DNA of 64,000 bases, taken from an uncultured Bacteroidota bacterium (GTDB taxonomy: Bacteria > Bacteroidota > Bacteroidia > Flavobacteriales > Flavobacteriaceae). Under the pieces are notes generated by a model that saw nothing but the letters and a program-made list of their open reading frames with translations, was not told the origin of the DNA and ran no database searches. Below are positions 1 to 9,263 of this stretch, piece after piece; position 1 is the first letter of the stretch, and each line of letters opens with the position of its first letter. The translations under genes and the position numbers were made by a program. The stretch lies in contig CAJWHM010000002.1 in assembly GCA_913041125.1 (NCBI GenBank), positions 38,868-102,867 on the forward strand. The letters run 5' to 3'.

Positions 1-434
1 TTTCCATAGTCGATTACGATTTTCTTCTTCATTAAAAAATCTGCGCCTAGTATACCATCTATTGGCTTTGCCCCTTGGGTGCGTAGTGTTTGGTTGACAT
101 GATTTAGATCCAAGAGCACAAATGCGTGTTTGCCTAGCTTGTGTCGCCCCAGATGAAGCTCACACTTTTGAGTCATAGTAGCAGTCATTTTACCCTCGCT
201 GGCTCCTGCAGCATCAAACGAATCTCCTTTGGGTGTGAGTTGAAATAACTTTTGTAAGTCACTGTGAATACAGCTGTTTGATGCTCCCGTGTCGACCAGT
301 AAGCTGGCATTGAATCCATTGATTCGAGCTCGGCAGACAAGGTGCTTGGTTTTAGTGAATTTTAAAGAAACAAAAGAAGCTGAATTCATTTTTACCAAAA
401 ATACACTATCCATTTCAAATAGGGATACTCTCAT
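1..434 (-). CDS. Retropepsin-like aspartyl protease (partial, 3' end outside window)
   Basis: I translated the minus strand from an ATG at 434-432, and the frame stays open to the window edge, so the C-terminus is missing. The visible 144 residues contain LLVDTGAS, the active-site Asp-Thr-Gly motif of retropepsin-like (clan AA) single-domain aspartyl proteases. A later IDGILGADFL stretch matches the hydrophobic-Gly strand of the same fold. No signal peptide is evident, so a cytoplasmic location is likely. The substrate is unknown. The gene is divergent from tatD, with only about 35 bases between the starts. A start at the internal Met16 is also possible. Confidence 0.75.
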   Translation of the reverse strand, partial: MRVSLFEMDSVFLVKMNSASFVSLKFTKTKHLVCRARINGFNASLLVDTGASNSCIHSDLQKLFQLTPKGDSFDAAGASEGKMTATMTQKCELHLGRHKLGKHAFVLLDLNHVNQTLRTQGAKPIDGILGADFLMKKKIVIDYG

Positions 435-469
435 TTAGTTTACTATTTTTACACCCTAAATAAATTCAA

Positions 470-1237
470 TTGATAGACACTCATACTCACTTATACGTAG
501 AGGCTTTTGACGAAGATCGGGAGGAAGCAATCCAGAATGCAATTTCGGAAGGGGTTACTGATTTTTATATTCCTGCAATTGATAGTGACTATCACCAGCG
601 AATGTTTGATTTGGAAAAAGCCTATCCTGAGCGAGTTCATTTAATGATGGGTCTACACCCCACACACGTCAAAGAAAATTTTAAGGAAGAACTCGATTTG
701 GTAAAATATCACTTAGACGCGAGAAACTTTGCTGCCGTTGGAGAAATTGGAATTGATTTGTATTGGGATAAAAGTTTTCAGGTACAGCAGCAGAACGCAT
801 TTGATCAGCAAATACGTTGGGCAAAATCTAAACAGCTTCCAATAGTGATTCACTGTCGGGATGCCTTTGACGAGGTCTTTGAAGTATTGGAAGGTCTGCA
901 AGACGAGAATCTTTTTGGAATTTTTCATTGCTTTACTGGGACTATGGAGTATGCAAAGCGTGCTATTGATCTCAATTTAAAATTGGGTATAGGCGGGGTA
1001 GTAACCTTTAAAAACGGTAAAATTGATCAGTTTTTAAATAAAATCCCCTTGGAATCCATCGTAATGGAAACCGATGCACCTTATTTAGCTCCTTCACCTT
1101 ACAGAGGGAAGCGAAATCAAAGCGCCTATTTGTACTTAGTACGAAATAAAATAGCCGAATGTTATAATGTATCAGCTGCTGAAATTAGTAGAATTACAAC
1201 TCAAAATGCAAAGGCTGTTTTTAATAATCATGAATAG
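470..1237 (+). CDS. tatD: TatD family metal-dependent DNase
   Basis: This 255-residue TatD-type amidohydrolase-fold protein is full length for the family. Metal ligands are visible: the HxH pair H5/H7 in DTHTHL, E92 in GEIGID, H128 in IHCRDA, H153 in FHCFTG and D202 in METDAPYLAP. Family members are Mg-dependent 3'-5' exonucleases or DNases acting in DNA quality control. The start is a TTG at 470 immediately before IDTHTH. No in-frame ATG lies close upstream, so a non-ATG start is needed to keep the first metal motif. It is divergent from the aspartyl protease gene. Confidence 0.9.
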   Translation: MIDTHTHLYVEAFDEDREEAIQNAISEGVTDFYIPAIDSDYHQRMFDLEKAYPERVHLMMGLHPTHVKENFKEELDLVKYHLDARNFAAVGEIGIDLYWDKSFQVQQQNAFDQQIRWAKSKQLPIVIHCRDAFDEVFEVLEGLQDENLFGIFHCFTGTMEYAKRAIDLNLKLGIGGVVTFKNGKIDQFLNKIPLESIVMETDAPYLAPSPYRGKRNQSAYLYLVRNKIAECYNVSAAEISRITTQNAKAVFNNHE

Positions 1238-1300
1238 AATAGTAAAAGCAAAATATTTTTTTTAAAAGATTTTTTTTCCCTTTATTTGACACAAAGATCT

Positions 1301-1390
1301 AGAGAGGTGGCCGAGTGGTTGAAGGCGCACGCCTGGAAAGTGTGTATTCCAATTGCATTGGAATCGAGGGTTCGAATCCCTTCCTCTCTG
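1301..1390 (+). tRNA. tRNA-Ser(GGA)
   Basis: A cloverleaf can be folded by eye. The acceptor stem is AGAGAGG (1301-1307) with CCTCTCT (1383-1389) and discriminator G1390. The anticodon stem is CACGC/GTGTG around the loop CTGGAAA, with anticodon GGA at 1335-1337. The T-arm is GAGGG-TTCGAAT-CCCTT. The long variable arm between the anticodon and T arms is the hallmark of a class II tRNA-Ser. CCA is not encoded. Confidence 0.95.
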
Positions 1391-1492
1391 CTAATATCTT
1401 TTAAAAGCCATGATTTTATCACATGTATGTTTTTGGTGCATGAATTTAAGTTGTGAAAAAAACTTATATTAATAAACTTAAAGATACCATTA

Positions 1493-2701
1493 ATGAAATA
1501 TAAATTATTTCTCTTTAGCTTTATAATCTTTTCATGTGGAGTAGACGATAGTGAAGATAATTTAGTCAATAATGATCAAGTTTCGGTGACTAAGGACTCA
1601 TCAACAGAAAATTCAACAACTAATGATACTTCAACAAATAATTCACAATCATCAGTGATTTCAACTTATTTAGGTACAAACTGTAAAGAAGTTTCTTACT
1701 CAAGTAAGCCTGATGCAGATTATGTAGATGGTAATTATTCTTATTATACATATGGATGGCAATCGGATGGGACAGATCAAAATTCCTGCGTAAATGCATA
1801 TAATGGGGTTACTACTTTTGGAGTAGATTTGGTTAATGCTGTTTTGTCTGATGCGAAAGAAAAACTGGGTCAAATTGTCCCAGTAAATGCTTGGATATTC
1901 CATACTCAAGAATCAGATATAGAAACTATTTGCACAGACTATTCCCCCTTTACAGACGATTCAAGCTGTTTTGATCTTCAACAAATGGCTGCTGCAACAG
2001 TTACACAATATGTATTACATAATGGTGGAGAATTTAAACTTTCTGAAATATTCTGGAGTGATGAAGATCAAAATGGTTCAGGTTATAAGGTTGCTTACCA
2101 TGAATTTTTTCACGTCCACCAAAATTCTCATAAGTTTTATTTCGAAGAAACTGAGAATTTCGGTATCAATATGACACAATTTAGAAATGTTGATGACAAC
2201 GAGGGAGTAAATTTAGTTGGACCCGTGTGGCTTGAAGAAGGGGGGGCAGAGTTTGCAGGCGTTTGGTACTCATCTTTAAAGGGATGGGTAAACTATAATG
2301 AATATTGGATAAATTATTTGGATGAAGCCAGAAGTGTAATTTCTGACGCTGCATCGAGAGGGGATACAGTTTCTTTAAGGGATTATGAGACAAGATATTC
2401 GATTCAGAGAGTAGAATCTTCTGAAAATCCAACGGGCACATCAAGAGAATTTGCATATGCATATTCAGGAGGTGGACTAGCACATATATACTTAATTAGC
2501 AAGGGCTTTACTGATTTAAATAACTCAATGATTGAGTATTACAGGAATATTGCAGAATTAGAAAGGGAACATATTGGAGAGGGATATATTTACGCATTTG
2601 AGGAATATTTTGGAATGCCTTTAGATAGTTTTTATTCTGAATTTGACGATTTTATGTTAAAAACTAGAGAAGAACAATTATCTATCCTAGGATTAGAATA
2701 A
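1493..2701 (+). CDS. Secreted lipoprotein with HEXXH zinc-peptidase-like motif
   Basis: The 402-residue product begins with a short signal and a lipobox ending FSC, so Cys15 is probably lipidated. A Ser/Thr/Asn-rich linker follows (about 20-55), then a globular domain. Residues 203-207 are HEFFH, an HExxH zinc-binding signature. A second acidic block, WLEEGGAEF, lies about 45 residues later (247-254), the spacing expected for the third ligand of gluzincin (peptidase MA clan) enzymes. It is probably an exported surface metallopeptidase, or a degenerate relative. No named family was recognised. It stands alone after tRNA-Ser and has a G7 run at 2240-2246. Confidence 0.65.
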   Translation: MKYKLFLFSFIIFSCGVDDSEDNLVNNDQVSVTKDSSTENSTTNDTSTNNSQSSVISTYLGTNCKEVSYSSKPDADYVDGNYSYYTYGWQSDGTDQNSCVNAYNGVTTFGVDLVNAVLSDAKEKLGQIVPVNAWIFHTQESDIETICTDYSPFTDDSSCFDLQQMAAATVTQYVLHNGGEFKLSEIFWSDEDQNGSGYKVAYHEFFHVHQNSHKFYFEETENFGINMTQFRNVDDNEGVNLVGPVWLEEGGAEFAGVWYSSLKGWVNYNEYWINYLDEARSVISDAASRGDTVSLRDYETRYSIQRVESSENPTGTSREFAYAYSGGGLAHIYLISKGFTDLNNSMIEYYRNIAELEREHIGEGYIYAFEEYFGMPLDSFYSEFDDFMLKTREEQLSILGLE

Positions 2702-3097
2702 AGTACACTTTATAAGATTCAAATGAATCTTACATTAAACTAAGGGTTAATTATCTTTTAGCAATCTAAGAATTACAGATGTAAATTATAATTATTAATT
2801 TACAATAGAAATATTAGGTAACCAAAGAAGATAAGTGACTTTTTACAATATTTAATTTCCTAAAATAAATAGGTTGGAATATCAACTCGATTGATTTTTC
2901 TTTTATTTCTGTTAGTTCTACTTGAAGTAAAAGTTTTATTATTGTATTTAAGTCAATGAGGGATTTATAATCTAAAAATTCAACTTTATGCGAAACAATA
3001 ATTTACTTTATGTAATGAGTTTATACAAAAATTAATATCATGTATATTTTTTTTTATCTTTAACGGCATTTAATTAAAAGAACTAACAATAATAAAA
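2702..3097. other. Long intergenic stretch, nothing recognised
   Basis: About 396 bases between the metallopeptidase-like lipoprotein and exbB. It is extremely AT-rich. I found no convincing reading frame, tRNA, hairpin with a U-tract, or exact TAnnTTTG box on either strand. It presumably holds the exbB promoter, but the position cannot be assigned. Confidence 0.5.
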
Positions 3098-3859
3098 ATG
3101 AGAAAACTATTTATTGCCATAACCTTATTAGGTTTCATAGCAACTGCTAAGGCAAATATTATTACCACTAATACAGCAAATACTACAGCGAATTCCATCA
3201 TCCAAGATGAAGAAGCTCCGGCTGAGTCTGCATCTTTTACACAAGAGTTAAAAAAACGATTTATTGAAGGTGGTCCAGGCTTTATGGGTATTGTTTTGAT
3301 ATGTTTAATTTTAGGACTTGCAATTGCAATTGAACGGATCTTATTTTTGAACTTAGCTACAACAAACACAAAAAAATTAACAGATGGGGTAGAAGAAGCA
3401 CTTTCTTCGGGAGGAGTTGAAGCTGCCAAAGAATTCTGTAGGAACACTAAAGGCCCAGTTGCTTCAATTTTTTACCAAGGACTCGATAGAATGGACGAGG
3501 GGGTTGAAAGTGCAGAAAAAGCTGTTGTTGCTTACGGTGGAGTTCAAATGGGACAATTAGAAAAAAATGTTTCATGGATTTCTTTATTTATTGCACTTGC
3601 ACCTATGTTAGGTTTCATGGGAACAGTAATTGGTATGATTCAAGCTTTTGATAAAATAGAAGCCGCAGGTGATATGCAACCATCACTCGTTGCAGGTGGA
3701 ATTAAAGTTGCACTTTTAACAACTGTTTTTGGTCTTATAGTAGCAATTATCTTACAAGTTTTCTATAACTATATTGTAGCTAAAATTGACAGTATTGTTA
3801 ATGATATGGAAGACGCATCGATTACATTAATTGATATTTTGGTTGCACAAAAAAAATAA
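3098..3859 (+). CDS. exbB: MotA/TolQ/ExbB proton channel family protein
   Basis: This is the inner-membrane proton-channel subunit that, with ExbD, couples proton-motive force to outer-membrane work such as TonB-dependent transport. The 253 residues carry an N-terminal signal-like segment (1-19), a first membrane helix (about 60-84), a cytoplasmic region, and the two conserved ExbB/TolQ helices (about 158-184, with APMLGFMGTVIGM, and 203-227, with ALLTTVFGLIVAI). An extra leading hydrophobic segment is common in Bacteroidota ExbB. It is first in a four-gene operon with a small membrane protein and two exbD genes. No tonB lies in the window. Confidence 0.92.
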   Translation: MRKLFIAITLLGFIATAKANIITTNTANTTANSIIQDEEAPAESASFTQELKKRFIEGGPGFMGIVLICLILGLAIAIERILFLNLATTNTKKLTDGVEEALSSGGVEAAKEFCRNTKGPVASIFYQGLDRMDEGVESAEKAVVAYGGVQMGQLEKNVSWISLFIALAPMLGFMGTVIGMIQAFDKIEAAGDMQPSLVAGGIKVALLTTVFGLIVAIILQVFYNYIVAKIDSIVNDMEDASITLIDILVAQKK

Positions 3860-3882
3860 TTAATATCCTAACTATAATTAAC

Positions 3883-4332
3883 ATGAATATTCAAACAATT
3901 GTTAAAATAATTAGTGCTGTATTTGGTCTACTAGGTGCAATATTTTTATTTAGAATTATCGGTATTGGAGATGAAGAAATTAAAATGGCAGCCAGTGGTG
4001 GCGATTTTGGATCAGTCTCCCCACTTGTTTCTCTCGCAATAGCTATCCTTTTTATAACGGTAGGAGTAACTGTAATATTTTCTTTATTAAACTTAGCATC
4101 AAGTTCTGAAAAACTTAAGAAATCATTAATTTTTATTGGATGTTTTCTTGCTATAATGGGTATTTCTTTTGCTTTATCCAATGGAGTAGAAACACCTATG
4201 AAAGATGGAGAGGTTTTATCTGCGTCTGGTTCTAGGTGGGTTGGAGCTGGCTTACGAATGTTTTATATTCTTGCGGCCTTAGCTGTTCTATCGATGATTT
4301 TCTCAGGAGCAAGAAAAATTTTAAATAAATAA
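3883..4332 (+). CDS. Small inner-membrane protein of the ExbB/ExbD operon
   Basis: A 149-residue protein with four likely membrane helices (about 8-26, 45-70, 82-100 and 123-143) and short polar loops. I recognise no catalytic motif. It sits 23 bases after exbB and 6 bases before exbD, so it is almost certainly co-transcribed. Bacteroidota exbB-exbD operons commonly contain such an uncharacterised membrane protein here. By inference it is an accessory subunit of the energising complex. Confidence 0.75.
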   Translation: MNIQTIVKIISAVFGLLGAIFLFRIIGIGDEEIKMAASGGDFGSVSPLVSLAIAILFITVGVTVIFSLLNLASSSEKLKKSLIFIGCFLAIMGISFALSNGVETPMKDGEVLSASGSRWVGAGLRMFYILAALAVLSMIFSGARKILNK

Positions 4333-4338
4333 CTAATT

Positions 4339-4962
4339 ATGGCAAAAAGAGCAGCTCCTGAAGTAAATGCTGGTTCAATGGCTGACATAGCATTTTTACT
4401 ACTTATTTTCTTTTTGGTTACAACAACCATTGAAACTGACAGTGGTTTAAATAGAAAGCTACCACCTATGGAAGATCAAGTTGATCCTCCTATTATCAGA
4501 GAAAAAAATATATTTACAGTATTAGTAAGTAAGAATGATCAGCTCTTAGTTGAAGAAGAATTAGTAGATATAGCTGATCTTAGATCTCTTGCTATTTCGT
4601 TTCTTGATAATGGTGGAGGTGTTGGTGATGAAGCTTGCGACTATTGCCAAGGTGAACGTGACGAAACATCATCTGATAATCCTGACAAAGCAATTATTTC
4701 CCTAAAAAATGACAGAGAAACGTCTTATAAGGTATATATTGCGGTTCAAAATGAACTTGTAGCAGCTTACAATGACTTAAGAAACAGAGAGTTTGAAAGA
4801 CTTTATCCAAATCTTGGAATTAATTTTGTAGAAGCACAAAAACAATACGATGACCCAAGAACAAGTGCAGATACTGCAGAGGATTTAAAGCCAAAATTAG
4901 ATCAAGTAAAGTCGATGTATCCTCAGAAATTATCTGAAGCAGAATCAAATAAATTAAATTAA
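4339..4962 (+). CDS. exbD: ExbD/TolR biopolymer transport protein, first copy
   Basis: A 207-residue protein with one N-terminal membrane helix (about 13-32) bearing the conserved acidic residue Asp16 in SMADIAFLLLIFFL, the proton-carrying position of ExbD/TolR. The rest is periplasmic. It is longer than the usual ExbD of about 140 residues because of an inserted loop, including a CDYC segment near residue 101, and an acidic, Lys-rich C-terminus. It is the third gene of the operon and is followed 11 bases later by a second exbD, consistent with a heteromeric ExbB/ExbD1/ExbD2 complex. Confidence 0.9.
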   Translation: MAKRAAPEVNAGSMADIAFLLLIFFLVTTTIETDSGLNRKLPPMEDQVDPPIIREKNIFTVLVSKNDQLLVEEELVDIADLRSLAISFLDNGGGVGDEACDYCQGERDETSSDNPDKAIISLKNDRETSYKVYIAVQNELVAAYNDLRNREFERLYPNLGINFVEAQKQYDDPRTSADTAEDLKPKLDQVKSMYPQKLSEAESNKLN

Positions 4963-4973
4963 TTTCATCTATT

Positions 4974-5456
4974 ATGTCAAAATTTAAAAAGAAAAAGGGG
5001 GGGGATTTACCAGCGATTTCTACAGCTTCTCTTCCAGATATTGTTTTTATGTTGTTGTTTTTCTTCATGGTTGCGACAGTTATGAGAGATAGTACACTTA
5101 TGGTTGTTAATAAACTCCCAGCCGCAGATCAAATTCAAAAGCTAGATAAAAAAGACAGAGTTATGTATATCTACGCTGGAAAACCATCATCTAGATATCA
5201 AGATAAATATGGTACTAGTGCTAGAATACAATTAAATGATAAGTTTGCATCTGTTGATGAAGTTGGAGCTTTCATTTTAGCTGAAAGAGCCTCGAAAAGA
5301 CAAGAACTTCAAAACGTATTAACTACAGCACTTAAAGTTGATAGTGAAACAAAAATGGGTTTAATTCAAGATATAAAACAAGAATTGAGAAAAGTTCAAG
5401 CTTTAAAAATAAATTATACAACCAGAGTTGGTGACTATACACAAAATTTAAATTAA
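4974..5456 (+). CDS. exbD: ExbD/TolR biopolymer transport protein, second copy
   Basis: This 160-residue ExbD has a Lys-rich N-terminus and a single membrane helix (about 20-37) carrying the essential Asp22 in LPDIVFMLLFFFMV. A periplasmic domain follows. It is the last gene of the exbB operon and is followed by an intrinsic terminator at 5475-5505. A run of eight G residues lies at codons 8-10 (4997-5004), unusual in such AT-rich DNA and placed where slippage would abolish the protein. Confidence 0.9.
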   Translation: MSKFKKKKGGDLPAISTASLPDIVFMLLFFFMVATVMRDSTLMVVNKLPAADQIQKLDKKDRVMYIYAGKPSSRYQDKYGTSARIQLNDKFASVDEVGAFILAERASKRQELQNVLTTALKVDSETKMGLIQDIKQELRKVQALKINYTTRVGDYTQNLN

Positions 5457-5474
5457 ATATTATTGATATCTAAC

Positions 5475-5505
5475 AAAAAGTGTCTTATTTAGACACTTTT
5501 TTTTT
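5475..5505 (+). terminator. Intrinsic terminator after the exbB/exbD operon
   Basis: A perfect 10-bp inverted repeat, AAAAAGTGTC (5475-5484) and GACACTTTTT (5492-5501), with a 7-base TTATTTA loop and a run of nine T residues. It lies 18 bases after the second exbD stop codon and is the clearest rho-independent terminator in the window. Confidence 0.9.
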
Positions 5506-5515
5506 ACCTTCAAAT

Positions 5516-6223
5516 GTGTTGATTAATAAATTTAAATATTCTTTTAAATCTATTTTAGGCCATTATTTACTATTGATAATATTTTTATATTCAAAACTCT
5601 TTGGACAGGATTTAGAATCCAATAAAAATTCAAATTTTTTCCGAGAAGACCAAATTTATCTGGGTATATCACTGGCTTCTTTAACTAGTAATGCAAAAGA
5701 TTTTAAACCAAATGCATTATCAAGACATTTTCAATGGGGTATTATAAGAGACATTCCACTGGTCTCTTCTAGTAAATTTTCAACAGGTTTAGGACTAGGT
5801 ATGAGTTTTGAAAGATATAATACTAATCTATCATATTCAGAGGAGATAGGATATACTTTTTCTCTGACTGATTTAGATTTTGAAAGACCACTTTATTTTT
5901 CAATTCAATCTTTTGAGATTCCTATTACACTTCGTTGGAGAAATGCAACTTTTAATGATTTTGCTTTTTGGAGAATTTATGGAGGTGTTTCTTTAAACTG
6001 GAATTTTAAAAATAAAGCAAAACAAAATTCAAATATAATTTTATTCTCAGATGAATTTAAAAAGTGGGGGGCAACAGCTCATTTAAGTTTTGGTTATAAT
6101 ACTTGGAATTTTTATTTCGCTTATAGACTCAATCCAATTTTCAGTTCTATACCCAGAAATAATGGTGATTTTTCAATTCAATTAAAACCAATTAAATTTG
6201 GACTTATTTTTTATATTTTATAA
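5516..6223 (+). CDS. Secreted beta-rich protein, PorT-like outer-membrane barrel (hypothetical)
   Basis: The frame is open from 5480, but that GTG lies inside the exbD terminator hairpin, so the start is probably GTG 5516 or TTG 5519. The product of about 235 residues opens with a signal-peptide-like helix ending LYSKLFGQ. Alternating aromatic and polar stretches typical of a small outer-membrane beta-barrel follow, and it ends with a hydrophobic-aromatic strand (KFGLIFYIL). This resembles the PorT/outer-membrane beta-barrel families of Bacteroidota, but I cannot name one. It converges on rpoN with a 6-base overlap of the two 3' ends. Confidence 0.6.
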   Translation: MLINKFKYSFKSILGHYLLLIIFLYSKLFGQDLESNKNSNFFREDQIYLGISLASLTSNAKDFKPNALSRHFQWGIIRDIPLVSSSKFSTGLGLGMSFERYNTNLSYSEEIGYTFSLTDLDFERPLYFSIQSFEIPITLRWRNATFNDFAFWRIYGGVSLNWNFKNKAKQNSNIILFSDEFKKWGATAHLSFGYNTWNFYFAYRLNPIFSSIPRNNGDFSIQLKPIKFGLIFYIL

Positions 6224-7657
6224 TTCTTTTCGAAGTCTTGCTACTGGTATTTCGAGTTGTTCTCTATATTTTGCGACTGTCCTTCTTGCTACTATATAAC
6301 CTTTTTCTTTCATTTTTTTAGATAATATGTTATCAGTCAAAGGCTTTTTTTTATTTTCTTCAGAAATTAGTTGTTCTAAAATATTTTTAATTTCAATTGA
6401 TGAAACATCTTCTCCGTCTTCTTTTTTTAAACCTTCTGAAAAAAAAGTTTTGAGCAATTTAGTACCATAAGGGGTTTCAATATATTTGCTATTTGCAACC
6501 CTTGAAATGGTAGAAATATCCATATTTATTTTGTCTGCTATGTCTTTTAAGATCATAGGTCTTAGTTTTTTTTCGTCCCCTGTAATAAAATATTCCTTTT
6601 GAATTTCAATAATAGCATTTATTGTTAGTGATAAAGTTTGGTGACGTTGCTTGATAGCGTCAATAAACCACTGAGCTGAATCCAATTTTTGTTTAATAAA
6701 TTGGATAGCTTCTTCTTCCGAATTTAATTTAGAATTAGATTTTGAATACCCTAAAAGCATCTCTTTATACTCATTAGAAACTCTTAATTCCGGTGCATTT
6801 CTTTGATTCAAACTTACATTTAGTTCGCCTTCATCGACTGTTAAAATAAAATCTGGAACTATTTGGGTATTTTGATTTATTGAAGCAAGGGCCCCCCCAG
6901 GTTTTGGATTAAGTTTACTAATAATATCTAAAGCTTTTTTAAGATGTTCTTTATTGATACTTAATTTCTCTTGTAATTTTTTGTAGTGTTTGAGACTAAA
7001 AAGATCAAAATATACTTTTATAATTTCTATTGCAGTTTCTAGTTCAGGACGATCTTTTTTCTTTTTCAAAAGTTGCAGCAGAAGACATTCTCTCAACGAT
7101 CGTGCACCTACACCAGTTGGTTCAAGAGATTGTACTGATATCACAATTTTTTCAATTAATTTATTATCCGCAATGATATTTTGAGTAAATGCTAAATCAT
7201 CAATTAATTCCTCATTACTTCTTCTTAAATAACCACTATCATCAATGCTACCAATTATAAACTCTGCAATTTGAATTTCTTCTTCAGGTAGAATTAGATT
7301 TCCAATTTGTTGAGATAAAAACTGATGGAAACTTATTCCACCTGAAAAAGGGATTGTATTATCTTCTCTTTTATTACCATAATTATTTGTGTAAAGTTTA
7401 TAGGATGGGGTTTCAGCATCACTAACATATTGATCTATATCAATTTCACTTGTTTCTGAGCTTTGATTCCTATTGTCTAATTCTGCTAAGTCTTTTGATA
7501 ATTCTTGTTTTCCAGTTTCAAGAGCAGGATTTTCACCAATTTCAGCTTCAATTTTTTGCTCTAATTCCAATGTTGAAAGCTGAATCATCTTCATCAGTTG
7601 AATTTGCTGAGGAGATAATTTTTGTGAAAGCTTAATTTGTAATTGTTGCTTTAACAT
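6218..7657 (-). CDS. rpoN: RNA polymerase sigma-54 factor
   Basis: This 479-residue protein is the alternative sigma factor that needs an AAA+ activator to melt -24/-12 promoters. Region I shows the Gln/Leu-rich start (KLSQKLSPQQIQLMKMIQLS). An acidic region II follows, then the core-binding domain. The C-terminal RpoN box is intact as ARRTVAKYRE at about 457-466. It follows asnS with a gap of about 43 bases containing a near-consensus TATCTTTA, so it may have its own promoter. No sigma-54 activator gene is in the window. Confidence 0.95.
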   Translation of the reverse strand: MLKQQLQIKLSQKLSPQQIQLMKMIQLSTLELEQKIEAEIGENPALETGKQELSKDLAELDNRNQSSETSEIDIDQYVSDAETPSYKLYTNNYGNKREDNTIPFSGGISFHQFLSQQIGNLILPEEEIQIAEFIIGSIDDSGYLRRSNEELIDDLAFTQNIIADNKLIEKIVISVQSLEPTGVGARSLRECLLLQLLKKKKDRPELETAIEIIKVYFDLFSLKHYKKLQEKLSINKEHLKKALDIISKLNPKPGGALASINQNTQIVPDFILTVDEGELNVSLNQRNAPELRVSNEYKEMLLGYSKSNSKLNSEEEAIQFIKQKLDSAQWFIDAIKQRHQTLSLTINAIIEIQKEYFITGDEKKLRPMILKDIADKINMDISTISRVANSKYIETPYGTKLLKTFFSEGLKKEDGEDVSSIEIKNILEQLISEENKKKPLTDNILSKKMKEKGYIVARRTVAKYREQLEIPVARLRKEL

Positions 7658-7700
7658 AAAATTAAAGTGTTTATTATAAAGATATGTATTTTGATTTCAA

Positions 7701-9134
7701 TTAGAAACTTGCATTTAATGGAGTTCTTGGGAAAGGTATCACATCTCGAATATTACTCATTCCAGTAGTAAATTGAACTAATCTTTCAAAACCCAATCCA
7801 AATCCACTATGAGGAACTGTTCCAAACCTTCTTAAGTCTAAATACCACCATAATTCTTTCTTATCAATATTCATTTCCTCTATCCTTTTTTCTAAAACCT
7901 CAAGTCTCTCTTCTCTTTGTGAACCACCGACAATTTCACCAATACCAGGGAATAAAATATCCATTGCTCTAACAGTTTTATTATCTTCATTTCTTCTCAT
8001 ATAAAATGCTTTTATATTTGCTGGATAATCATAAAGAATTACTGGACAATTAAAATGACTTTCAACCAAATAACGTTCGTGTTCACTTTGAAGATCTACT
8101 CCCCACTGGATTACAGGAAATTTAAATTTCTTTTTCTTATTCTGTTTTGAATTCCTAAGAATTTCAAAAGCCTCAGTATAGCTAACACGTTTAAAATCAT
8201 TGTTTATTACAAATTTGATCTTTTCTCTAAGTCCCATTGGACTTCTTTCGGCTTGAGGCTTACTTTGATCTTCTTTGACAAGGCGATCGTCTAAAAATTC
8301 TAAATCTTCAAAACAATTATCTAGTATTTCTTTTAAAACACTTCTAATAAATTTTTCAGCTAAATCCATATTATCTGTTAAATCATAGAATGCCATTTCA
8401 GGTTCTATCATCCAGAATTCTGCGAGATGCCTTGTGGTGTTAGAGTTTTCAGCTCTAAATGTTGGACCAAATGTATATACTTCACCGAGGCCTAGTGCAT
8501 AGGTTTCAGCTTCTAACTGTCCAGACACCGTTAGATTAGTTTCTTTACCAAAAAAGTCTTGTTTATAGTCAGGATTACCCACCTCATTTAATGGTGGATT
8601 TTTAGCATCTAAGGTGCTTACACGAAACATCTCTCCTGCACCTTCTGCATCACTGCCTGTTATAATGGGTGTGTTAACGTAATAGAAACCTTGCTCTTGA
8701 AAAAAGTTATGAACAGCAAAAGATAACTTTGAACGGATTCTCATTACGGCAGCAAAAGTGGTTGTACGAACTCTCAAATGAGCTTTTTCTCTTAAAAATT
8801 CTAAACTGTGTTTTTTGGGTTGAATTGGATATTTTTCAGGATCTGAATCTCCTAAGACTTCGAGTTTTTCTACAAGTAATTCTACTTTTTGACCTTCACC
8901 CTGACTTTCAACTAATTTACCCTCTAGGTGAAGAGCAGCTCCAGTAGTAATTCTTTTGAGTAGAGACTCTTCCAAATTTTCAAAGTCAACAATACATTGC
9001 AGGTTTTTTAAAGAAGAACCATCATTAAGTGCAATAAACCGTTTTGCTCGAAAGGTTTTTACCCATCCTTGTACGACAAAACTTTTCTTAATTTCTGAGC
9101 TTTTTAAGAGGGTTTTTATTTTCGTTGCTTTCAT
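7701..9134 (-). CDS. asnS: Asparagine--tRNA ligase
   Basis: A class II aminoacyl-tRNA synthetase of 477 residues. It has an N-terminal OB-fold anticodon-binding domain (about 1-100, [20 protein letters not shown]), class II motif 2 in the [21 protein letters not shown] region, and motif 3 [12 protein letters not shown] at about 444-455. The sequence ([27 protein letters not shown]) matches AsnRS rather than AspRS. A TATCTTTG promoter box lies at 9221-9214, giving a 5' leader of about 75 bases in which I saw no T-box or attenuator. Confidence 0.96.
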   Translation of the reverse strand: MKATKIKTLLKSSEIKKSFVVQGWVKTFRAKRFIALNDGSSLKNLQCIVDFENLEESLLKRITTGAALHLEGKLVESQGEGQKVELLVEKLEVLGDSDPEKYPIQPKKHSLEFLREKAHLRVRTTTFAAVMRIRSKLSFAVHNFFQEQGFYYVNTPIITGSDAEGAGEMFRVSTLDAKNPPLNEVGNPDYKQDFFGKETNLTVSGQLEAETYALGLGEVYTFGPTFRAENSNTTRHLAEFWMIEPEMAFYDLTDNMDLAEKFIRSVLKEILDNCFEDLEFLDDRLVKEDQSKPQAERSPMGLREKIKFVINNDFKRVSYTEAFEILRNSKQNKKKKFKFPVIQWGVDLQSEHERYLVESHFNCPVILYDYPANIKAFYMRRNEDNKTVRAMDILFPGIGEIVGGSQREERLEVLEKRIEEMNIDKKELWWYLDLRRFGTVPHSGFGLGFERLVQFTTGMSNIRDVIPFPRTPLNASF

Positions 9135-9213
9135 TTAATTGAATGTTTTTTTACCTACATTTTGTGCGCTAATTATCACGTTTTTTCTGGGATTTTTTTG
9201 ATTTTAGGCCTTA

Positions 9214-9221
9214 CAAAGATA
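9214..9221 (-). promoter_or_regulatory. -7 promoter box TATCTTTG for asnS
   Basis: An exact match on the minus strand to the Bacteroidota -7 consensus TAnnTTTG. It lies in the asnS-RND exporter gap, about 80 bases before the asnS ATG. No clear -33 TTG could be paired with it. Confidence 0.5.
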
Positions 9222-9263
9222 AGTTTATTTCAGAAAGTTTTTTGTAATCCTTGATTTGAAATT

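Noticed and set aside
1238..1492. Possible mobile element next to tRNA-Ser
   Set aside because: I saw no duplicated tRNA 3' end, no integrase and no terminal repeats, so the neighbouring orphan lipoprotein is only suggestive.
5480..5515. Upstream GTG start for the 5.5-kb secreted protein
   Set aside because: These codons are part of the exbD terminator hairpin and T-run, so translation from 5480 is unlikely. Starts at 5516 or 5519 are preferred.
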